From contig JAXDDX010000012.1 of assembly GCA_034670405.1 (NCBI GenBank), forward strand, positions 1,310,001-1,374,000: DNA of 64,000 nt, read 5' to 3'. This DNA is from Hoplostethus atlanticus. Lineage: Eukaryota; Chordata; Actinopteri; Trachichthyiformes; Trachichthyidae. The notes beneath the pieces are model-generated. The model ran no database searches and was not told the origin of the DNA. It saw only the letters and a program-made list of their open reading frames with translations. A program made the position numbers and the translations under genes. Shown here piece after piece: positions 37,461 to 50,550 of the stretch. How positions within the stretch are numbered: the first letter of the stretch is position 1; each line of letters starts with the position of its first letter.

Positions 37461-38147
37461 AGAATAGAGAAAGAGAGGATGAGAGGTTGAGAGACAGACA
37501 GGATGAAAGAGGGAGATGATAGTTGGGCCTGGTTTGGCACAGAAATAACACTATTACTATTTTAGCTCATCACTCATCACTGCCACTAAAAATAAATCAC
37601 TCATAATATCAACAACCACTCCTGCTAAGCCTGTACACTTGAGCCATGGAACAGGTCATGTCAGGTCAACTTCCAAGCCGAGGCCCCAGTCTTCTGCCAT
37701 CTGCGGTCCCAGAACAGAGCTCTGGTCTGGGCTAGGGGAGCCCCGATGAAGGGGGGGCGTCAGTGGGAGCTCAGATGGCAGTGTTACTGACCAACAACAG
37801 CCAACTAGTAGATGGAGAGGGTCAAAGTCAGACACCCGGTCAGGTTACACCACGGAGGACACAAATATACATGCAATCCCGCTAAAGAGATGGAAAGATA
37901 AAGGTATCAGTGTAGGGATGGACAGGGATCGGTCGATATGAGGCGAAGTCACTACCACAACCACTCAGCAATATGAGCACCTGTCAGTGATACACAGTTG
38001 TTTCAGGGAAGTCATTTAAAACTTACAAGGCTGTTTTGTCTTCGAACGTGAAGGTTTGCATGGTGCTTGAGCAAGTTTGACCCTATGGCCCATGAAATCG
38101 ATGGACCCCATTCATATCCCACTATGTGATTTTAAAATGCACTAGGC

Positions 38148-38305
38148 CACCAGGGTGGTTAGATAATTCCCTGCAAGTGAAAAACTGTAGGTTCAATCCC
38201 AATGTGTCCTGTCAAAATGTCCTTGTGCAGGACTGGAAACCCTACCTACTCCCCATCCTACTGTGAATCTTTTTAGCATCAGCTAAAAGCCTAAATGAAA
38301 ATATA
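38148..38305 (+). mobile_element. tRNA-derived SINE
   Basis: A degenerate polymerase III A box (TGGTTAGATAATTCC, from 38156) is followed 30 nt later by a B box (GGTTCAATCCC, 38190-38200). Then comes a CCTTGTGCAGGACTGGAAAC segment, as in fish SINEs (CCTTGGGCAAGACACTGAAC type), and a tail TTAGCATCAGCTAAAAGC with AAATGAAAAT. This order is typical of fish tRNA-derived SINEs; the A box and tail are eroded. Confidence 0.65.
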
Positions 38306-40896
38306 ATCTGAAAAAAGGGGCTTTTATTTTGTTAATCCCTATAAAGGTGACCTTTTAAACACAGGGTTTTCATTGGACAGCAGTGGAATAGTCTCACCAC
38401 ATTGGCAGAATTCTTCACTTGTTTTAAGAAAGATAAGGTTTTAAGACTGAGTATGAGACTACATTTTTCTTCTGCCTGATCTCACTCTGCTCTACTGCCA
38501 CGGCTCACCTGCTACAGGTGTTTGAACTGCACTGACAAAAGGTTTGCTTCTGTCCTTTTGTGTGTCCACCGTTTATGTGACCTGGACAATACAACCAACA
38601 GAGCCAAGCCCGGCCCTGAACGCAACACAGGTGCTCTACCCAGCTCCAAGGGCAGACGGAGAGTCTGTCTGGGAGGGAATAATGAGCCGACGGTGTTTCG
38701 GCTTTGTAAATAACAAGATACAAGGTGATCAGCCACCTCTTTTGCTGTGCCACAAAAACATCACTTATACCCTCTGATAATCCTGGTGCTAAGCTGCTTA
38801 CAACAGACAACAAACAATTACTGGCTGCCACCCAGCCGGGCAGGTGTGGCATCGTTCTGGCCATAGACTAGGGTCTAGGGTGGTAAGTGGACGCTTAGTG
38901 ACCCTGACAGTAAGCCCGTCTTGAAAGAGAAGACTAACAGGAGAGAGATGTGAGATAAATAAAGACGATAGTGTCATAGGGAAGATGCAAGTCATGCATA
39001 TGGTTCTGTGTTCACACATTTACAGTGGCTTTCCAGAGGGAAGTGGCTCTACCCACACACAATAAACAACAATTCACTGCTTTGTCCAAAATAGGAAGAC
39101 ATTTCAGTTTCCAAACAAGAGAGAAACACAAATAACAACCATTTTAAACACCAAATGAATCATCCAGGAGATGAATCCCCCCCATTTCCGTAGACTGCGG
39201 TCTCTCTAGGGGCCACCGAGCCACCCACTGATGCCACTTCTTCCTGAGCCGTCACGCATGGGGCGCAGTCCTGCCCCCCCGCCTCCTGCCCTGGGCACAA
39301 ACACGGGTCTAAATCAGCCGGGCTGACGGCTCTACCATGCACGCCATTATTCACTCTGCCAGGAGGATTCCAAACCACTGAGCATCCTCAATACCGCCTC
39401 GTCCTCAATCACCCTCCGCCCTCCCACACACTGCCCAAAGACAATCTAGGCCTCTTAAGAAACAGTTATGCAAGAGGCAGGTTTAAACGATGTCGCCGTC
39501 TGTGAATGGAGAAGTTATATAGTGAGAAAGTTTCCCTGGATGCTCATGTTGGCCCGGCAGATTCCACAAAGTGCAAAACAGACCCTGGTCCAGTCTGTAA
39601 AATAGCCTTTACTGTTAAGAGGAACATGGCTGAATTCCTAAGGGTGGACGACGATACACCGTATGGAGCAGAAATCAGTGTAGAGAATTGTAGGTCAACC
39701 TGGGGTCAGGACATCCAAAGAGGTCGCAAGGTGTGGCATATATTTCCATTCTACACATTTATTGTCATGTTTTCAATCTTGTGATGGGTCCCTTTTTATG
39801 TGAGTGGCAGCTGGGCGTCTTCTAGTTAATAAGTAAAATAGAAACAATAAAAATGATACTTTGGTGTCAAAGTCTTCTGTGCATTTCCACCTGTGTAATA
39901 TCCTCTTTGGGGGCCGAGAGCTGAAAAGGCTAATACATACTGATCTATAAATAGTGTGAAAATACTATTTCAAGGAGCAGAGAAAAAAAAGTATATGGGT
40001 TAAAAGACTCCTGGCACCGCCGTAATAAAAAACACCAAAGCTTTTCATGGTACCCCCCTTCATCCCCCAGCTCTCAATCCCTCACTCCTCCATTTCCCCA
40101 ATATGTGGATATGTGATCCCCAGGGAGCCATGCAGCAGGGCCCCAGTAGACCCAGGCTGACCCTGGCCAAGACCCACAGACAGAAACACAGATAGGCTGT
40201 AGCAATCAACAGCTGAGTCCCACCAGAGGGCTGCCACTGACAAACAGAAACATCAAGTGTACACGTGTATGGAAGAGCCTACATAGTAAACAAATACACA
40301 GCAGGTATTATTTCATGTATTTAGGATATCCAAATGAAATATCTACTACGTGAAAAATGATCACATCTATTCTTACAACTTGATTGAAACATTAGTGAAA
40401 TAACAGGGAATCTTAAGACACTTACTTACAAAATAGCACCATATTAAGAAACATATTCATCTATATTTAAAAAGAAATAAGTTGAAACTTTAACAATCCA
40501 CATGGGGAAATTGAAAATAACACAGAAACACATTTTTAAAATACTCCATCATCAAGCATGCACCAAACACCTACCAACCTGTGCAGAAATGCAGTCATAA
40601 CCCATTTTGCTTTCTTATAAATGCAGTGCTAGTTTATATATATTGCAGCTATGAATTCTGTCTGCATCGGCCGGCTTGTTTGAAACTGTTATAAAAGATG
40701 ATAATTGTTTTAAATATTTACGAGAGCTTTCATATGACGAGTAACTGCATGGAAACTACTCAGCAGGCGTGCACAACAATACATGCGATGGAGGCTAAGC
40801 TCTGCTGCACATAATATTGTTCACTGGGCATTACATCATCAGGTGAAACCCTACACTGGTCGACCAGTCTGAAGGGACACACGAGAGGGGGCTTTG

Positions 40897-40898
<2 letters not shown>

Positions 40899-40942
<44 letters not shown>
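40899..40942. repeat. (GT)22 microsatellite
   Basis: Uninterrupted, 44 bp, about 180 bp left of the hAT insertion. Confidence 0.97.
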
Positions 40943-40944
<2 letters not shown>

Positions 40945-41116
40945 CAACATCATTATCCTTTTATAATGACAGTGCATGAGGAGGGACAGCTTGCAAACAG
41001 TCAGCTGAGAGAGAGTGCCAACATCACCAACAACTGTAAGTTGGCAGCTCTCTGGATGACAAGCTATAGCAGCTAGCCAAGATGGAGGTTATTTACTGGG
41101 AGCATCAGTTTATACT

Positions 41117-41124
41117 ATCAGCAT
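41117..41124. repeat. Left 8-bp target-site duplication of the hAT element
   Basis: ATCAGCAT, identical to 42397-42404. Confidence 0.9.
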
Positions 41125-42396
41125 TAGGGGTGGGCGGTATGGCCTAAAATGTATATCACGGTATATTTAGAATTGTGGACGGTAACGGTATATATCACGG
41201 TATATTTGTTTTTCTTATAATAATAATAATAATAATAATAAAAAATGCTTTAGGAGCAGTACAAGACTCTGGGATGGTAACAGTTTATTCCCGGGGGGTT
41301 AACTATGAGGTTTCTACTGGGCTCTTCCATTAGTATTGTGTAATCTGTATATTATGACAAAATTGACATTGAACTTAAGTGTTTATGAATGTTTTATTGT
41401 GCAAAACTGCACTGTATTAAATATAAATAGCACCTTATATGCAAACTTTTTTCCAAAATAGGTTCTGAACAATACAAAGAAATATCTTCAAAAAAAATAA
41501 ACATAAAAATGTAAACTTCAAGTATTCCAATACTTCAAATAACTTCTACTGTATATAACAAAAACTTCAAAGGTTAGGCAACATGCCAAGAAAAGAATTA
41601 TAAAGATAAATAGCACATTATATGCAAACTTTTTTCCTGTTTGGCTGAAGTATTTTCGACCTGGCATCACATACCTCGGATCCAGTGTTTTGATCAATGC
41701 CTTAAACCTGTTTGTATAGGAACCATGTCCTTACATAGGTACTCCGCTATGGAATGTGGAATGTCCTTCCACCGCTTGCTGGAAAATGACTCGGCTAGCG
41801 ACGTCTGCGTTGTGGTTTTTCGTTTAGCACCACTTGCGGAGGGACTGCTTGTGTCTGTGCGCATCCTAGTACTCTCTTCATACTCGCGGACATATTTTGT
41901 TTTGAGGTGATAAAAGAGATTGCTCGTGTTACCACCGCCGGCAACAACTCTCGCTCGACATTGCTTGCAGATATAGTTTTCAGCTCAAGGTCCGACTTTT
42001 TAAACCCAAACCACGTCCAGATGATGGACGAAAGCACCTTTCTTTCTAACTAATTCTTCTTCTTTGTTTGCATCGGGAACGGGAGCTCCCGCATCATGCT
42101 CGCTGCCCTCCATTTCACCATGCATCTTCAGAAAGCATGCGTCTGTTTACGTCGAAGTTTACGTTGCACTACTCACTTTTTCACATCGTCTTTTTCCACA
42201 AACTAGTTTATTATCTTTAAATGGCAGCGCGCAGTTCGCTAGCTTTGTGTGTTACGTTTGTAAATGTGAAAAAGTATTTTTACATTCAAAGAGCCTAAAA
42301 GTAGCCTTCTACCGGTACATCCGGTAGAGTCAAATCTCTACCTTGGCACGGATTTCTACCGGTATACCGGTTCAACCGTTATACCGCCCACCCCTA
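41125..42396 (-). mobile_element. hAT-superfamily DNA transposon, internally deleted
   Basis: The ends are perfect inverted repeats, TAGGGGTGGGCGGTAT on the left and ATACCGCCCACCCCTA on the right. They are flanked by an exact 8-bp target duplication ATCAGCAT (41117-41124 and 42397-42404), the hallmark size of hAT insertion. CGGTATA words are repeated inside both ends. The 1272-bp element keeps the beginning of a BED-type transposase on the minus strand but lacks most of the catalytic region. A 32-bp direct repeat with one mismatch (41423-41454 and 41606-41637) lies to the left of the coding remnant. Confidence 0.9.
41640..42113 (-). pseudogene. hAT (ZBED-like) transposase N-terminal remnant
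   Basis: Starting at ATG 42113-42111 the minus strand reads MEGSEHDAGAPVPDANKEEE, then a BED-finger segment containing IWTWFGFKKSDLELKT and a CRARV-like motif. Next come a basic KRKTTTQTSLAESFSS linker, SIAEYLCKDMVPI, and in a shifted frame LIKTLDPRYVMPGRKYFS. These are successive landmarks of the DNA-binding half of hAT transposases. At least two frame changes (near 42010 and 41700) break it, and the catalytic and dimerisation parts are missing. It cannot encode an active enzyme; the element would need a full-length relative to move. Confidence 0.78.
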
Positions 42397-42404
42397 ATCA
42401 GCAT
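42397..42404. repeat. Right 8-bp target-site duplication of the hAT element
   Basis: ATCAGCAT, identical to 41117-41124. Confidence 0.9.
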
Positions 42405-43299
42405 GTTATGTTGTGAGCATGTTGTGATGTGCAGGGCTGTTTGTATTCTTGCATGTTTATTCCTCACATTGTTGTGTGAGACCAAAGCACAGTAATGGTT
42501 TTCCGAAGGTGTTGAATGCCTGCACAGACTGCCTGTGACCTGTGGATACCAACAATCCCTATGGGCCACAATGCAGACTTGCTTTAATGTGAAAAACACA
42601 GGTATGAATCAACCTGCAGGCAGGGAAGTTGTACAACGAACGAGACGAACAAGATTAAATGCCAGTTCAAAAGCAAAGGACGCAAAACAGCCTCACTCTT
42701 TCATTGATGGGCATTCATTTCAAATTAAAAGTCGTCTCCCTGCAGTCATGAAACATGGTTTTGTAAAGTGTCGATTCAAGGATCAAATCTGAACTGCACG
42801 GCTCTCGTGAGACAGCGGCGGCCCTGTTGCTGTTGACGCTCCATTGTTTCCTACCGGACGGACAAAGTGGGATAGTGTGTAGGCAGCTTTGCGAGGGAAG
42901 CTGCGGGTGGCAGATGCTACACAGAATCTGCCCCTCTGGGTACTAGAGGCAACTGTCAGGCAAGCTGCCACGGCCAGCATGCCGCACCCACTGGCACCAG
43001 AGCTGGCAGCACCCGTGGGCTCATATGACACAGTGGAGGCAGAAATGTAGAGAGCTGATAAGTCAGCATTCTGTAGGTATACACTTAGATGGGCAGATAT
43101 ACACACAAATAAACACCACTATACACACACACACACACACACACGCACGCGCGCCTGTGAGCAGGTGGGATTGCTCTACAAAATCAATCATGTCACAGTG
43201 ATGTGATAAAAATCATTAATCTGAAGTACATTTGCACAGAGCACGGCAGACAGCTTGACCTTGAGGACTGTAAACCAGACCCCCCCAGCAGGGCGATGT

Positions 43300-43300
<1 letters not shown>

Positions 43301-43352
<52 letters not shown>

Positions 43353-43380
43353 ACAGACACACACACACACACACACACAG
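43301..43380. repeat. AC microsatellite with GAC interruptions
   Basis: 80 bp, two long AC runs joined by GACACAC units. Confidence 0.95.
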
Positions 43381-43529
43381 AGGATGGATCTCACATCACA
43401 GCTGTCTCCTGTCACAGTGGCAGCACCCAAGATGGGGTGTCATGGATCAGCACCACCCAAATTACCAACACACGTAGGTCAACATGCAGCCTAATTCATG
43501 GGTCTACAGCTTAGCGGTGTCCGTGTGTG

Positions 43530-43531
<2 letters not shown>

Positions 43532-43564
<33 letters not shown>
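43532..43564. repeat. (GT)16 microsatellite
   Basis: Uninterrupted, 33 bp. Confidence 0.95.
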
Positions 43565-43567
<3 letters not shown>

Positions 43568-46126
43568 GTCTCAATGTGTGTGTTTGAGTCTATTGTGCCA
43601 ACTTATATGTATTTCTGTGTACACTCTGCACACGAATCCATGCATCATTACCATAGCCTCCCCCCTTATCGCTGCTCCCTCACTCACTCAGCCCTGATGG
43701 GGACCCTCAAAGCGGCCATTACCAAATCATTACCCTCTCTGCGATTACGCACGCATTGTACTCACGCAGTCATACACAATTACTGTACGAGGCCATGCCA
43801 ACTGCAACAGGAGCTCAGGGCTAATCCTGTTTTGGCCTCTCCTATTCCAATTGCCTCTCCACTCGAAGTTCCCTGGGTAGTTTTGCTCAAATCACATAAT
43901 GGCTTTAAAATAGCATTTTCCCCAGCTTCCTTACACATTTATGTTGAATTAGTTTTCGTTCAGCTAGGGGAGGGAGAGGCAAAGCTCTAAATGTACCCCA
44001 TTATACAGCGTAATGAGTCCCAGGTTATCTCCCTCCAATTACAGGGATTGACGGGGCGACAAGAGGGGCAATGCGGTAAGACTCCGGGCTGTTTTTAGAG
44101 TCAGGGGGGCTTTAGAGTCGGGTTGCAGGGTAAAGGAGGTAAGCTAAATGATGATGGGGTGGAAAGTGGCAGAGTGACTCTGTATATATCTGTGTATGTG
44201 CTTGTGTCTGCATGGAAAAAAAGATTCCTTCCTTCCTCATTCTTGACTAGATAACTGTTGAGCAGTAACTCTAGATGCCCGGGGGCTTGACGGAGCCTGT
44301 CAGAGCAAGAAAAAAGGGATTACAATGTGCTCCGAGCATCTAGTTGACTCTGCAGTACAAATGATCCTCTTGGCTGATGCTGAGATTCCACACATTCACT
44401 CAAGATCAGACAAGAGGCGTCGGTTGCTGTTGCGTCACATCAAGGCGTGTGGTAGAGGTAGAGCAACATAGCTCAGGCAACGGCTTGTAAAAACAGGTCC
44501 GCGTGCAGCAGGCGACACAACGGCCACAAAACATTTCATCTATATCCAAGCGCCAAAAGCGTGTTAGTGAACTACAAAAACCATAATTCATGTCACCTAT
44601 GCTGCAGAGCATCTGTGCTCCTTGGAGCCGCGGTTTCTCGGTGTTTGAAACGAAGCCTTGATAAACAGAAGGAAGTATAATAGTCAGCTAATGCCTTTAG
44701 CTCACATTAGGTTGAGACTTTACTGCCTGAAAAAATACTTTACCGGGTGACTGGACTCGCTAAATCAAACATCAATAACAAGTTGTCAGTAAATAAAGCT
44801 TGACTTCTATATTGTTTAGTTCCGTACTTCCATCACTCAGTGGAATAGACTAACACTGAATAACCAAAGACCAGAAAATGCCCATACATGAAAAAGTTTG
44901 TTCGTGATGGAAAATTCCTAGCCAAAGACGATCAAAACTGTTAATTCTCCGGGGGGGGGGGGCTCATCTGGATATCAGCCCAGAGTATTAAGCTAGCATT
45001 GCTGAAGCCTCCCTGAGCTTTCAAGATTTTGAGTTGTAAATCCAGTTGCTTTGAGGAGTGTCTATAATTACTTGTAATCACCGTCTTTGGGGCCACCAGA
45101 AGCCTCATCCTACACTTTCACATGTATCACCAGAAGCCGTTCTTCCTGTTTTTATACTGCTGCTGCTGGTGATTTAGGACTAATTACAATGAGAACAAAA
45201 ACAGCACAGGCCTAGCAATTACATGCAAAGGGTAGTTAGCCTCTCTGAGACTATTTTGGGTTGATGGTGAGCTCAGAGAGAAAGAAAAACACAACAGAGA
45301 ACCCAGTAGATGTGGGTCCGGAATACAGCAGCTCAGCAGTTTCTGGCAGCTTCTGGGGAACTGGAGAAAAGGGGGACAGAAATTACCTGAGGCAGACAGT
45401 AGGGAAAACAGAGCGGAGCGATCCAGAAACAAAAGGCAGGAAATGAACTACATTCTCCGTCTGCCGAGTCTCTCGGTGTCAGGCGGCCGCCTCCCTTATC
45501 TCCTGGCTAGCTGGCCACCAATTAACACATTCCTCCACCCTGCTACATAGCGCCCTGCAGGGGAGCTGGACCTGCGGTGGACGCATCATTAGACTGATAC
45601 TGGACAAAATGAGCGTGTCTTTGTGTGTGTGTGTGTGTAACCCCATTTCTCACTACCCCAAGTTACTTTGGATGGGCTTTGGTTGTGATGACAAGAGGGA
45701 GGGGGGGCAGTAAGAACAAAGGCTCAGTTCAGTAGCCCCAGGGAGGGGCTATTAGGGAAGAGGGGCTTTGCATCCCACAATTGCTCCCCTATGTGACTCA
45801 CCCCATTTAAACACTAGTCTCTTAGTGACTAAGGTCCAGTGATGCTCTGAAAGGGAATATCAAGGGACTTTCCACAGTAGCGGATGGATGTGTCACTAAA
45901 GTGCTCTACTCTAGTCGGATGTTTGGTGCTCCAGTAAAGACTTTAATTGCCTGTAGTTGCTTTGCGTTACGTCACTGCCTCTGTCACGCTCGTCAAAGGA
46001 GGTTGGTGTCAGTTTTGGTGTGTCTGTTGCCTGAGCAGACAAACACTGTCTGATAATGCTCTCCATTGTCTATGAGAGCCTTTCTAAGTGGCTATAAAGC
46101 AGCACCTGTCAGCAGCCTTCTAATCT

Positions 46127-46258
<132 letters not shown>

Positions 46259-48404
46259 AATCACAACAGCCAACGCAAATGAGCCAAGCAAGCGGAAGGG
46301 ATTCCAACACACACACAATTGAAATTCCTACACAAACATTGATGCATCACTCACACACACACTAACAAAATCACTCAAACACTCCTCACCTCTCCAATAA
46401 TTCTCCCCCTCCCACCGTCTCCCTCTCCCTCATTCATTTTCAAGCACTCTCATCTCTACTCTCCTCCACATTCCACACACACAATAATATACAGCCTCCA
46501 CTTCCTCCTCCGCTCTAGAGGAGTAGTATCGCTTTCTACCACAGCCTGCCTCTCATCTCGCTGCTGCTTTGTCGGTGAAATCTGAGCCACGGGGAGGAGA
46601 GTTTGACAAGCCTGAAAAAAAAAAGACGCAGGGTCTATAAAATACAGCCATTAAGAGGCAAGTACTTAAAAAATAAATCCGATTTATGGCTCAGCTTGAG
46701 TGTAAAAACACAGTTAGGTAAGAGGAGAACGGCGCGATTAAGTGCAAGTTAATTCCACCTTTCAAGGGCCTCGAAGATAAGATCACTGCACTGACCTTGT
46801 CAACCCGCCACCAGCCATCCAGCTCCTGAAAACACAAGCCTATCTGAAAGGACACTCCCCCTGAAAAACCCAAAGCAAACTCTGCATGGACAGAGGAATG
46901 GTATGCCCTACAAATCCCTCCAAAACAGTTTGTGTTGGGCAGACTTCACTCAACAGGTTCCTGGTTTCAGCCGCAACAGAGATCGTCTGTTTGAGAGGAT
47001 GAATCACTTGATAGTTAAAAAAAACTGGTCCACCTTCTCGTGGATTTGTGCATTCACTCTCCTGCAAGGTTGCCTCAGGCAGAGACGGTAAGTACAGCCA
47101 CGCGTAACGGCATTAACACAGCGACTGATCTGGTACCGTCCGAGCCTGAACGGCATCAAGGTGCAATTAATGTGCATGTACTTGCATCTTGAGTCTGAAC
47201 TCCTTGGAAACCTGAGAACTTCAAGGAAAGCTGCATAGAGTGGGCCAAGAAGCAGCTGATCGAAGATGGGATCTGATGCAACGGCTTCCTCCTCAAGTAC
47301 ATACAAAATAGATAGATGTGAAAAATACTCAATACTAACTTGGGTGTAATTTGGTCCAAGTAAACGTTAGAGAACGGAACAAATCTGTGACAGTAGCCTG
47401 AATCATGCACCTGTCCCCATTATTGCCAATACGAGCAGACTCTGGTCTACTATTTGTTTTTGAGAGGACATCCGTGGTACCCAGAAACAGGCTGTGAGCA
47501 GAGAGTGAGTCTGCTTCTTCCTCTTCTCAGGCCTCGCTGAAAGTGAGCAGGTTCTTCACGGGCTTCAGGCTGAAAGTTCTGCAGAAGTAGACAAGTCAGT
47601 GGAATGACCTGGGACCAGCACGGTGGAACGCCCAATCCTACTATGTCCTGTTTTCTTTCTACTTTCTTACTTACACTTACTTACTCTTCTACTTTCTTTC
47701 TTTCTTGGATTTTAGTATATCAACAATTCAGCAGGTGGCAGCAAAAGGAATGCTGGTTTGGCCCTGGTCCCACGACTGAGCTGTGTCTCACTTGGTTTGT
47801 GGTCAATGAAACTTCAGTGCTCTAAAGTGCAACCATTGTCGTCACAAATGCAACCTTAACTTTAGAGAACTTTGTGTTGTGTAACTTCTTTGCCTTATTG
47901 CTTAATGCAGAGGCCAGAAGTGAAACTGAACCTAACAGGAAATCTAGTGACTTGACAAATCAGGAGGCAACCACTTGGTTTGTGAACTTTGTCGTTGCTA
48001 AATAAATAACTACAACACTTACAGACTGAAACTCCCATCAGTTGTAAACAGTTAACAGAAAGTTGTCGAGGACAGAGACAAGACTAGGCATAACATTTAA
48101 AGGATAATAAATCACATGCACTTCCACTCCTCATTTTCAATCCATTTCTAATCCGTATTTCCCAGGTCTGCAAGTGCAACAGGGGGAGTAGCAGTCACTG
48201 AAACTAGCTGGTACTTCCAAGACTCCACATGATAACATGTCCTTGGAATTCACCTCCTCCTTTCGGCTGAGAAAACCCAGATAAGTCTTAGTGAGTGAGT
48301 AGAGGAGTGTCTGGATCCCATCTTCTGTGTGTATGAGATACTGCCTGTGGTGAGAAACGATATCCAAGCAGTGAGCACATAGGAAAACTTCATGGTGACT
48401 GGGT

Positions 48405-48435
48405 AGGTATTTTATTAATCCCCGGGGGGAAGTTT
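48405..48435. mobile_element. Short relic of a retroposon tail
   Basis: TTTATTAATCCCCGGGGGGA followed by AGTTT resembles the inverted tail (GGGGATTAATAAA type) found at the 3' end of abundant fish retroposons. Too short to assign a family. Confidence 0.33.
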
Positions 48436-48605
48436 CTGCAGACCGATCGAGCCAGATCGCTTCTTCTGTCAACACGAAAACAGAGCAGTTATAGGATTCA
48501 GACAGGTGTATGGCACTCTTGTACACACACACACACACAGACGCCAAACACGTACACACAAACACCTGTGCATGCACACACACACACACACACAAATGCA
48601 GGCAT

Positions 48606-48707
48606 GAGCTGCACAAATTATAGCTAAAATGATAATGATTATTTTGCTAGATATTGTTAATCACAACTATTAGTCTTGATGATTAGTGTGGATTAGTTGT
48701 GCAGCCC
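48606..48707. mobile_element. Approximately 102-bp MITE with GGGCTGCACAA-type ends
   Basis: The left end GAGCTGCACAA and the right end TTGTGCAGCCC are inverted repeats with one mismatch at the tip region. The interior shares CTAAAATGATAAT and TATTAGTCTTGATGATTA with the decayed copy at 35695. No convincing target duplication is visible. Fold-back structure and shared interior point to a non-autonomous DNA transposon. Confidence 0.5.
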
Positions 48708-48709
48708 AT

Positions 48710-48716
<7 letters not shown>

Positions 48717-48744
<28 letters not shown>
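48717..48744. repeat. (CA)14 microsatellite next to the MITE at 48606
   Basis: It begins about 10 bp after the element's right end; CA arrays also lie at 48518-48538 and 48577-48594. Confidence 0.93.
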
Positions 48745-48745
<1 letters not shown>

Positions 48746-49255
48746 GTTTCTGTCTGGTGTGACTGGGTTGGCTACCACTACGAGAGATAATCTGTGTTTC
48801 TGTAAATGGCGCCTGCCCTGAAACACTTTAATAACTCATTACGCAACAAGTCATTCATTTCCAAGCTTCACACTTGCAGCTGTCTGAACCACTCAGCGAT
48901 GATCCTCTAATGCATTTTCCAGGCCTTGTTAGGCCTAAACTGACCTCAAAACAACTGTTATGGATCAATAAGAATGTGTGTGATGTCAACTCGTAATGGG
49001 ATTGCATCTTCGGTGTTTTAAGCTTTAAATGTCAAATGTTCCACTTAATGTTTTTGAGTGGAAGAAAATAATGTGCATTGTTACGCAGTTAGGTTTTTAC
49101 TTCCAAGTTTGAATTCTCGCCCAACGGCTTCACCAGGAACTGACACAGATGATGGCAAGAGACAGCAAACAGGGGAGTGACATTAAACAGACTCTCTGTC
49201 CAAATATACCCAGGTGTGCACAACACACACATAGACGTACATACATACACACACC

Positions 49256-49355
<100 letters not shown>

Positions 49356-50476
49356 AGCAACGGGCATTTGTGTTGCGGTTGCTTAGACACCTCCATCAGG
49401 TCAGAGCTGGTGTGTTTGCTAACTTTGCTCCATGGTAGAAATGTCAGAGACTCTACAGAAGCCCTGAGGGGACATAGTGGCGGGGGAAAGGTGGGGAGAA
49501 AAAAAAGTGGAGAGGCTTCTGCGTGGCCTCTCAATAGCATTGTGTGGGGTCCTTATCAGTTTGATTCACTCAAAATCAAAAATGGAAAAACAAAAAATGA
49601 GTCCAGTTTTCTTTTTCATTCCAAAAATTAACCACCACAAATGGAAATAAACCAACAAGAAGACAGTCTGGACACATCCTTAACTTACATTTTACTGTCC
49701 TTTGTGTGAGTCAAATACACACAGCGTTATTAGACATGCCTACAACACTAGATCATCATGTTAGATAGTCATGTAGTCTTTTGGAGAAATGATTTTTGCA
49801 AAATATTTCTCCAGGGAATGAAAAAGTTACTTGGAGGCCAAGCAAAATACAATCCTTTTTTTTTTTTTTTAACTCCCAACAGTTTTCTTCCACTACCTCC
49901 CTTCAGGGCTTCTGTAAACCTACACTGAAGTGCTACAGTGTGCAAGTTTCTGTTCCAGCATCAAGAATAACCTGAAACTAATTCAGTACTTCATATCGAT
50001 TCAGCTTTATCTATGAAAGTCACCACACATCGCCACACAGAACCGACTGCAGACACCTGTGCAAGGTGGGATTACATGTTGCTGATTGACAGGGGCATGA
50101 AGAAGGAAGTGATTAGTGAGGACCACCCACCACCACCACCACGTCTTCCTAGAGCCCTGCTGACAGTCCCTCTGCCACAACCCCTGACTGTCACCACCAT
50201 CATTGACCCGACCTCACCCCATTTAGCCATTCACTGACTCATTCCTGTGATGCGAGCAGATGCGTCCAACCGCAGCACTGCCAGCTTTGCTTTGAAGCCG
50301 CGCGGAAATGTTTCACCAAGGATTGGCGCGGCCAACTCAAAGTATCCTTCGCCTCTATTCTCAGAAGAACATCTAAGAGTAGACAATGTAACCTGAGGAC
50401 TCAGATGGTGGTGAGAATATCTTTCCCACAGTCGGATGTAACCACATAATTGTAAGTACATTTTTTAAATATGAAT

Positions 50477-50550
50477 GTGCATATTGTTTGGCAGAAAACC
50501 AACATTTAATTGTTATATTAAATGTTGGTTTTCTGCCAAACAATATGCAC
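50477..50550. repeat. Perfect 34-bp inverted repeat with 6-nt loop
   Basis: The left arm (50477-50510) begins GTGCATATTGTTTGGCAGAA. The right arm (50517-50550) is its exact reverse complement over all 34 bases, around a TGTTAT loop. Pairing stops sharply at both outer ends. No target duplication or transposon end is visible. Confidence 0.9.

Noticed and set aside
37148..37551. Arg-Glu and Ser-Leu repeat frames
   Set aside because: Translations of the GA/CT array, without codon bias or domain.
43484..43990. 168-residue plus-strand frame
   Set aside because: It includes translated GT repeat (VCVCV) and then non-coding-looking sequence; no family resemblance.
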